Source: Aestuariimicrobium ganziense
GTDB lineage: Bacteria > Actinomycetota > Actinomycetes > Propionibacteriales > Propionibacteriaceae
Direction of reading: 5' to 3'
DNA: 64,000 bases
Assembly (NCBI RefSeq): GCF_015352975.1
Contig: NZ_JACYIZ010000001.1
Span: 124,001-188,000 of the forward strand
The notes beneath the pieces are model-generated. The model was given only the letters and a program-made list of their open reading frames with translations. It was not told the DNA's origin and searched no databases. Both the position numbers and the translations under genes were made by a program. Every line of letters starts with the position of its first letter. Position 1 is the first letter of the stretch. Below, piece by piece: positions 59,677-64,000 of this stretch.

Positions 59677-61665
59677 ATGACCGAGGCTCCCGCGCTGCCA
59701 GTGGCGCGGGTTGCCGTGGACGTGTCGCTGGCGCACCTTGATCGTCCGTTCGACTACCTCGTGCCCGAGGCGATGGACGCCGAGGCCCAGCCCGGGGTCC
59801 GGGTGCGGGTGCGGTTCGCCGGCCGCCTGGTCGACGGGTTCGTCCTGGAAAGACGTGTCGAGTCCGATGCGCCGGGCAAGCTGGCGCCTCTCGAGCGCGT
59901 GGTGTCGGCGCAGGTCGCGATCACTCCCGAGCAGGTGGCCCTGGTCAGGGCTGTGGCCGACCACTACGCCGGATCGTTCGCCGACGTCGTCCGGCTGGCG
60001 GTGCCTCCCCGGCATGCTGCCACCGAGAAGGCCACGCCGCGTCCCTGGGCCGAACCCGAACCGGGCTCGACGCCGCCAGGTGCGCTGTCGGCTGCCGACG
60101 GTGCCCAGGGCTTCCTCACCGCCCTGCGTGATGGCCATGCCCCACGGGCCTGGTGGCAGGTGCCGGCCGCCGCGAACGCGGTGGGCGACCTGGGTGGGGG
60201 AGTCGTCGAAGCGGTGGCGGCCACCCTCACCGGCGGACGCAGCGCGCTGGTGGTCGTCCCCGACGTGCGAGACGTCACCCGGATGGTGACCACCCTCGAG
60301 TCAGTCCTGGGCAAGGGCACCGTGGCGGTGCTGCACGCCGATCTCGGCCCGTCCACTCGTTACCGCAACTACCTGGCCTGCCTGCGCGGCCACGCCAAGG
60401 TCGCGGTGGGCACCCGTGCTGCTGCCTTCGCGCCGATGCGCGACCTGGGTCTGGTCGTGCTGGTCGACGACGGCGACGACCTGCACGCCAACCCACTGGT
60501 GCCCTACCCGCACAGCCGCACCGTGGCAGCCCTGCGGGTGCCGATCGATGACTGCGGACTGCTGATCGCCTCGCGGGCCTGCTCCACCGAGGTGGCCGCG
60601 TGGCTCGACCACGGCTGGATGCACCAACTCGCCCTGCCCCGGGCCGAGGCCCGCCGCGCCTCGCCCGTGGTCAACGTCGCTGCTGACAGCGACTGGGCCC
60701 TGGCCAAGGACCCCCTCGCCCGGCAGGTGCGCCTGCCCGCGCTGGTGTTCGACACGATCCGCACCGGACTGGCCCAGGGCCCGGTGCTGGTGCAGGTGCC
60801 CCGAGCGGGCCACCTGGTCGTGCTGGTCTGCGAACGCTGCCGCACGCCGGTGCGCTGCGAGGTGTGCGCGGGAACGGTGCAGGGGCACCCCGACCGCGGC
60901 CTGAGTTGCGGGCAGTGCGGTCGTCCCCAGTCGGCTCACCCGTGCCCCGAGTGCGGCCACCGCCGCTGGCGGGCGCCGGTGGTCGGGGCCTCGCTGACCG
61001 CCCAGCAGTTGGGTCGGGCGCTGCCCGGTACCACGGTGGTGGACAGTTCGGGCGATCACGTGGTCGCCGGGGTTGGCACCAGGCCGCAGTTGGTCGTGGC
61101 CACCCCGGGGGCCGAGCCAGTCGCCGAGGACGGCTACGCGGCGGCCGTGCTGCTCGACGCCGCCGGCCTGCTGGGACGAGCCGACCTGCGTGCGCCGGAG
61201 GAGGCGCTTCGCCGCTGGCTCAACGCCACCGGACTGGTCCGCGGGGGCGGCGACGGTGGCACGGTCAGTGTGGTCGGGCCACCCGACGACCCGGCGGTGC
61301 AGGCCCTGGTCCGCGCCGACCCCGAGGGCTTCGCCCGCAGGGAACTCCAGCAGCGGCGCGACGCCGGACTGCCGCCTGCGGTGCGGGTGGTCACCGTGGA
61401 GGGCACCCCCGCCGGGGTGCGGGAACTCGTCGCTGCCGCGCGTCTGGACGACCTCGACGGCGTCGAGATGCTCGGTCCGGTGCCGCTGCCACGCTCGATC
61501 AGCCCGGTCGGCGGTGAACTGGACGACCTGGTGCGACTCACCCTGCGGGCCAGTTCGCCCGACGGCCCGGCGCTGGTGACCCGGGTGCGAGAAGGTCTGG
61601 CGGTGCGGTCGGCGCGCAAGGGGACACCGGTCCGGGTCAGGGTCGACCCCGTGGTCGTGGGCTGA
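59677..61665 (+). CDS. priA: Primosomal protein N' (PriA), helicase-degenerate actinobacterial form
   Basis: Replication restart protein. 662 residues from the ATG at 59677, which AAGAAT precedes by 7 nt; an ATG at 59668 is in frame but overlaps that hexamer. The 3'-DNA-binding domain (VARVAVDVSLAHLDRPFDYLVP) and the two-zinc module with four CxxC pairs (CERC, CEVC, CGQC, CPEC; about 385-428) are intact. Walker A and DEAH motifs are absent: the P-loop site reads LTGGRSALVVVPD. Loss of helicase motifs is known for actinobacterial PriA, so it probably acts as a loading platform. Confidence 0.93.
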   Translation: MTEAPALPVARVAVDVSLAHLDRPFDYLVPEAMDAEAQPGVRVRVRFAGRLVDGFVLERRVESDAPGKLAPLERVVSAQVAITPEQVALVRAVADHYAGSFADVVRLAVPPRHAATEKATPRPWAEPEPGSTPPGALSAADGAQGFLTALRDGHAPRAWWQVPAAANAVGDLGGGVVEAVAATLTGGRSALVVVPDVRDVTRMVTTLESVLGKGTVAVLHADLGPSTRYRNYLACLRGHAKVAVGTRAAAFAPMRDLGLVVLVDDGDDLHANPLVPYPHSRTVAALRVPIDDCGLLIASRACSTEVAAWLDHGWMHQLALPRAEARRASPVVNVAADSDWALAKDPLARQVRLPALVFDTIRTGLAQGPVLVQVPRAGHLVVLVCERCRTPVRCEVCAGTVQGHPDRGLSCGQCGRPQSAHPCPECGHRRWRAPVVGASLTAQQLGRALPGTTVVDSSGDHVVAGVGTRPQLVVATPGAEPVAEDGYAAAVLLDAAGLLGRADLRAPEEALRRWLNATGLVRGGGDGGTVSVVGPPDDPAVQALVRADPEGFARRELQQRRDAGLPPAVRVVTVEGTPAGVRELVAAARLDDLDGVEMLGPVPLPRSISPVGGELDDLVRLTLRASSPDGPALVTRVREGLAVRSARKGTPVRVRVDPVVVG

Positions 61666-61682
61666 TTCCGGGCCGTCCGGCC

Positions 61683-61943
61683 ATGGCCACCGGCCTGCCG
61701 ACGGTCCTGATCGCCGGCGGCATCGGGATCACCCCCGTTCCGGCGGCTGTGGCAGCGACTGGAGGCCGAAAGCGCGCGCGAGACGTCGACGCCGACGTGC
61801 TGCGGCGCCACCTGCCCCAGGACCTGGCCAGCTACCAGTTCCTGCTGGGCGGACCACCGGCGATGATCGAGAGCCTGCACGAGGAACTGCTCGAGGCCGG
61901 TGTGCCCGAGGCGCGGATCCGCCAGGAGCTCTTCGCGACCTGA
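61683..61943 (+). pseudogene. Decayed ferredoxin-reductase-type NAD(P)-binding domain
   Basis: An 86-codon open stretch in the 308-nt gap between priA and fmt. It begins like the NAD-binding strand of FNR-family reductases (VLIAGGIGITP) and ends like their C-terminus (YQFLLGGPPAMIESLHEELL, then VPEARIRQELF). Between the two, the expected ~60 residues are missing. Just after GGIGITP the next recognisable sequence, FRRLWQRLEAESARE, is in the +1 frame (near 61738), and the original frame resumes at DVDADVL. Internal deletion plus frameshifts mark it as a pseudogene. def, often between priA and fmt, is absent. Confidence 0.7.
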
Positions 61944-61961
61944 TCGGTCGTCGGCCCTCGC

Positions 61962-61967
61962 TAGGCT
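61962..61967 (+). promoter_or_regulatory. -10 box TAGGCT, leaderless fmt promoter
   Basis: TAGGCT, 6 nt, GTG at 61974; it begins 19 nt after the pseudogene's stop. Confidence 0.6.
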
Positions 61968-61973
61968 GACGGG

Positions 61974-62900
61974 GTGAGAATCGCCTTCGCCGGAACCCCG
62001 GACGTCGCCGTGCCGGCCCTGGACGCCCTGGTCGCCTCGTCGCACGACGTGGTGGCCGTGGTGAGCCGCCCGGATGCCGCCGTCGGCCGCTCGAAGAAGC
62101 TGGTTCCCTCACCGGTGGCAGCCCGGGCGGCCGAGCTTGGTCTTGTGGTGCTGAAGCCGACCCACCCGCGCGAGGAGTGGTTCGCCGAGGAACTGGAGAG
62201 CCTCCACGTCGAGGCGGTCGCCGTCGTGGCCTACGGCGCGCTGCTGCCGCAGTCGGTGCTCGACGTGGTGCCCCGGGGCTGGATCAACCTGCACTTCTCG
62301 CTGCTGCCCAGGTGGCGGGGGGCGGCCCCGGTGCAGCACGCCATCTGGGCCGGTGACAGCGTGACGGGCGCGACCACCTTCCGGATCGTGAAAGCGCTCG
62401 ACGCCGGCCCGGTGTACGACATGCTCGAACTGCCGCTGACCGGGGACGAGACCTCCGGCGAGGTGCTCAAGGCACTGTCGCTCAGCGGCGCCGACCTGCT
62501 CGTGTCGACCCTCGACCGGATCGCACGAGGTCAGGAACCCACCCCCCAGACCGATGAGGGCCTCACCCTGGCCCCCAAGATCAGCGTGGACGACGCCCGC
62601 ATCGACTGGTCGCGCCCGGCGGTCGAGGTCTCTCGCCAGATCAGGGCGATGACGCCCGCTCCCGGTGCCTGGAGCCTGCTGGACGACCAGCGGTTCAAGG
62701 TGCTCGGCATCGAGTCCGCCGACCTCTGCGATGATGGCCTGGCGCCGGGGGAGTTGCTGGCGACCAAGCGGGCCCTGTTCGTCGGCACTGGTGACGGACA
62801 GCTGGAACTGGTCCGGGTGCAGGCCTTTGGCAAGCAGCCGATGGCCGGGGCCGACTGGGCGCGTGGGGTGCGGCTGGTCGCCGGCACCCGACTGACGTGA
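61974..62900 (+). CDS. fmt: Methionyl-tRNA formyltransferase
   Basis: Formylates initiator Met-tRNA. 308 residues: IAFAGTPDVAVPALDAL at the start, catalytic INLHFSLLPRWRGAAP (Asn and His, about 104-108), the Asp in TGATTFRI-to-DAGP region, and the C-terminal OB domain (LAPKISVDDARIDWSRPA onward). A leaderless GTG start is notable for a translation-initiation gene. The stop overlaps rsmB by 4 nt. Confidence 0.97.
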   Translation: MRIAFAGTPDVAVPALDALVASSHDVVAVVSRPDAAVGRSKKLVPSPVAARAAELGLVVLKPTHPREEWFAEELESLHVEAVAVVAYGALLPQSVLDVVPRGWINLHFSLLPRWRGAAPVQHAIWAGDSVTGATTFRIVKALDAGPVYDMLELPLTGDETSGEVLKALSLSGADLLVSTLDRIARGQEPTPQTDEGLTLAPKISVDDARIDWSRPAVEVSRQIRAMTPAPGAWSLLDDQRFKVLGIESADLCDDGLAPGELLATKRALFVGTGDGQLELVRVQAFGKQPMAGADWARGVRLVAGTRLT

Positions 62901-64000
62901 GCAGCCGACCCCCACGGGCGCCGAAGGTGCCCCCAGCGCTGCTCGCGGCCCACGCCACCCTGTTGGCCGTCGACACCGCCAACGCCTACGCCAACCTCGC
63001 CCTGGCCGACCAGATCGACCGCGTGCCGGAGCGGCAACGCCCGTTCGCGACCGAGCTCACGTTCGGCTGTTGCCGGCTGTTGGGCACCCACGACCGGATC
63101 ATCGAGGCCGCGTCCGGACGCCGTGCCGACCAACTGGACGCGCCGCTGCGCGCCGTGCTCAGGCTCACCTCACACCGGCTGCTGGTGATGGACGCACCCG
63201 ACCACGCCGTGGTCAACGAGGCCGTCGACCTGGCTCGCCGGGTCGCCGGTCACCGGGTCACCGGCTTGGTCAACGCCGTCGCCCGCAAGATCGCCCGCCG
63301 AAGCCTCGACCAGTGGCTCGACGTGGTCACCGCCGGCCTTCCCGCCGACGAGGCGTGGGCGGTCCGCCACCACCACCCGCGCTGGATCGCCGACGTCCAC
63401 CGCGGCCTGCTCGGCGACGATGAGGCGTCGCTGGCGCTGGCCGCGAACAACCAGGCTGCTCGTCCGACGCTCGTGGTCAGGCCCGGGCTCGCCGACCGTG
63501 ACAGCGTTGAGGGCGCCGAGCCCACCCGGTGGTCGCCGTGGGGCTTCACCAGCACCACCGCGCCGGGCGAGCTGCGCCAGGTGCGGGGCGGCACGGTCGG
63601 TGTGCAGGACGAGGGCAGCCAACTGGTGGCACTGGCCCTGGCCCGGGTGGCCGACCACGAGCAGCCCTGGCTCGACCTGTGCGCCGGACCCGGTGGCAAG
63701 GCGGCGTTGCTGACCGGCCTCGCCCGCGAGGCCGGCACCTGGCTGCTCGCCAACGAAGCCCAACCCCACCGCGCCGCCCTGGTGCGGCAGGGGCTTCGCG
63801 CCTACCCCCACGGATGGCAGGTGGTCGCCGGTGACGGCACACGTCCGGCCTGGCGGCCGGACCAGTTCGCCGCGGTGATGGCCGACGTGCCCTGCACCGG
63901 ATTGGGGGCGCTGCGACGTCGTCCTGAGGCACGCTGGCGCAAGAGCCCGGACGACCTGCCCGACCTGGTCGACCTGCAGCAGTCATTGCTGGCCTCGGCG
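62897..64000 (+). CDS. rsmB: 16S rRNA (cytosine-967-C5)-methyltransferase RsmB, 3'-truncated by the window edge
   Basis: The frame opens at a GTG inside the fmt stop (GTGA) and runs uninterrupted to the end of the window: 368 residues, most of the protein. The N-terminal NusB-like RNA-binding domain is at about 12-140 (LLAVDTANAYANLALADQ, DAPDHAVVNEAVDLARRV). SAM-binding LDLCAGPGGK is at about 259-268, and motif IV with catalytic Cys in DVPCTGLGALRRRPEARW at about 330. The second conserved Cys of m5C methyltransferases is in that motif; the remainder lies beyond the window. fmt-rsmB is the standard pair. Confidence 0.95.
   Translation, partial: MSSRPPRAPKVPPALLAAHATLLAVDTANAYANLALADQIDRVPERQRPFATELTFGCCRLLGTHDRIIEAASGRRADQLDAPLRAVLRLTSHRLLVMDAPDHAVVNEAVDLARRVAGHRVTGLVNAVARKIARRSLDQWLDVVTAGLPADEAWAVRHHHPRWIADVHRGLLGDDEASLALAANNQAARPTLVVRPGLADRDSVEGAEPTRWSPWGFTSTTAPGELRQVRGGTVGVQDEGSQLVALALARVADHEQPWLDLCAGPGGKAALLTGLAREAGTWLLANEAQPHRAALVRQGLRAYPHGWQVVAGDGTRPAWRPDQFAAVMADVPCTGLGALRRRPEARWRKSPDDLPDLVDLQQSLLASA

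Noticed and set aside
59677..61665. PriA lacking Walker A and DEAH motifs as a possible novelty.
   Set aside because: Loss of helicase motifs is known for actinobacterial PriA, so this is expected rather than new.

Overview
The window is 64 kb of very GC-rich bacterial chromosome (about 69% G+C by eye) from an actinobacterium. Gene content and order fit the order Propionibacteriales, but that rank is inference. Supporting signs are the yebC-ruvCAB-yajC-secDF-apt-relA block, the DUF948-DUF6167-alaS-ruvX-mltG-aroECKB block, the carAB-pyrDF-mihF-gmk-rpoZ-metK-priA-fmt-rsmB block, a HisA with PriA-type (HisA/TrpF) residues, and a helicase-dead primosomal PriA. Nearly everything is core metabolism and information processing. 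I see no prophage, insertion sequence, CRISPR array, rRNA or tRNA.

Layout. 1-3.9 kb: 3' part of dnaE, then two convergent membrane-protein genes. 3.9-11.2 kb: hisD-hisC-hisB-hisA running without a gap into a fatty acyl-CoA reductase/HAD fusion and a double-GNAT protein; hisH and hisF are missing from this cluster. 11.2-21.9 kb: yebC, ruvCAB, yajC-secD-secF, apt, a RCK potassium channel and relA. 21.8-28.2 kb: a nucleotidyltransferase and a DUF349 protein on the minus strand, then an MBL-fold hydrolase, hisS, a phosphatase and aspS. 28.2-32.0 kb: dienelactone hydrolase, MOSC protein, rarA and two small envelope proteins. 32.0-34.2 kb: a two-gene minus-strand insert (an M16-like membrane protein and a metallophosphoesterase-GmhB fusion) that splits the DUF6167-alaS neighbourhood. 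34.2-42.1 kb: alaS-ruvX-mltG-aroE-aroC-aroK-aroB. 42.1-46.5 kb: accessory genes (two small membrane proteins, a universal stress protein, a pentapeptide-repeat protein, an amylosucrase, a kinase remnant). 46.5-50.5 kb: efp-nusB, a lipoprotein, and an oxidoreductase plus ThuA pair. 50.6-64 kb: pyrimidine and nucleotide genes through metK, priA, a ferredoxin-reductase pseudogene, fmt and the 5' part of rsmB.

Genes are packed into operons with 1-, 4- or 8-nt stop/start overlaps. The clearest regulatory theme is a TANNNT hexamer (mostly TAGGCT or TAGACT). Fourteen genes carry it 6-9 nt before the start codon, the geometry of leaderless transcription, and about twelve more carry it 30-80 nt upstream together with a ribosome-binding site. 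TGA is almost the only stop codon. Of five TAG stops, four are also the first three bases of the next gene's -10 box. At alaS, two mirror-image -10 boxes form one perfect palindrome.

No complete novel defence or mobile system is present. The items most worth a second look are the -10/stop-codon architecture, the FAR-HAD fusion inside the histidine operon, the minus-strand insert with its two unusual proteins, and the small gene remnants before efp and fmt.
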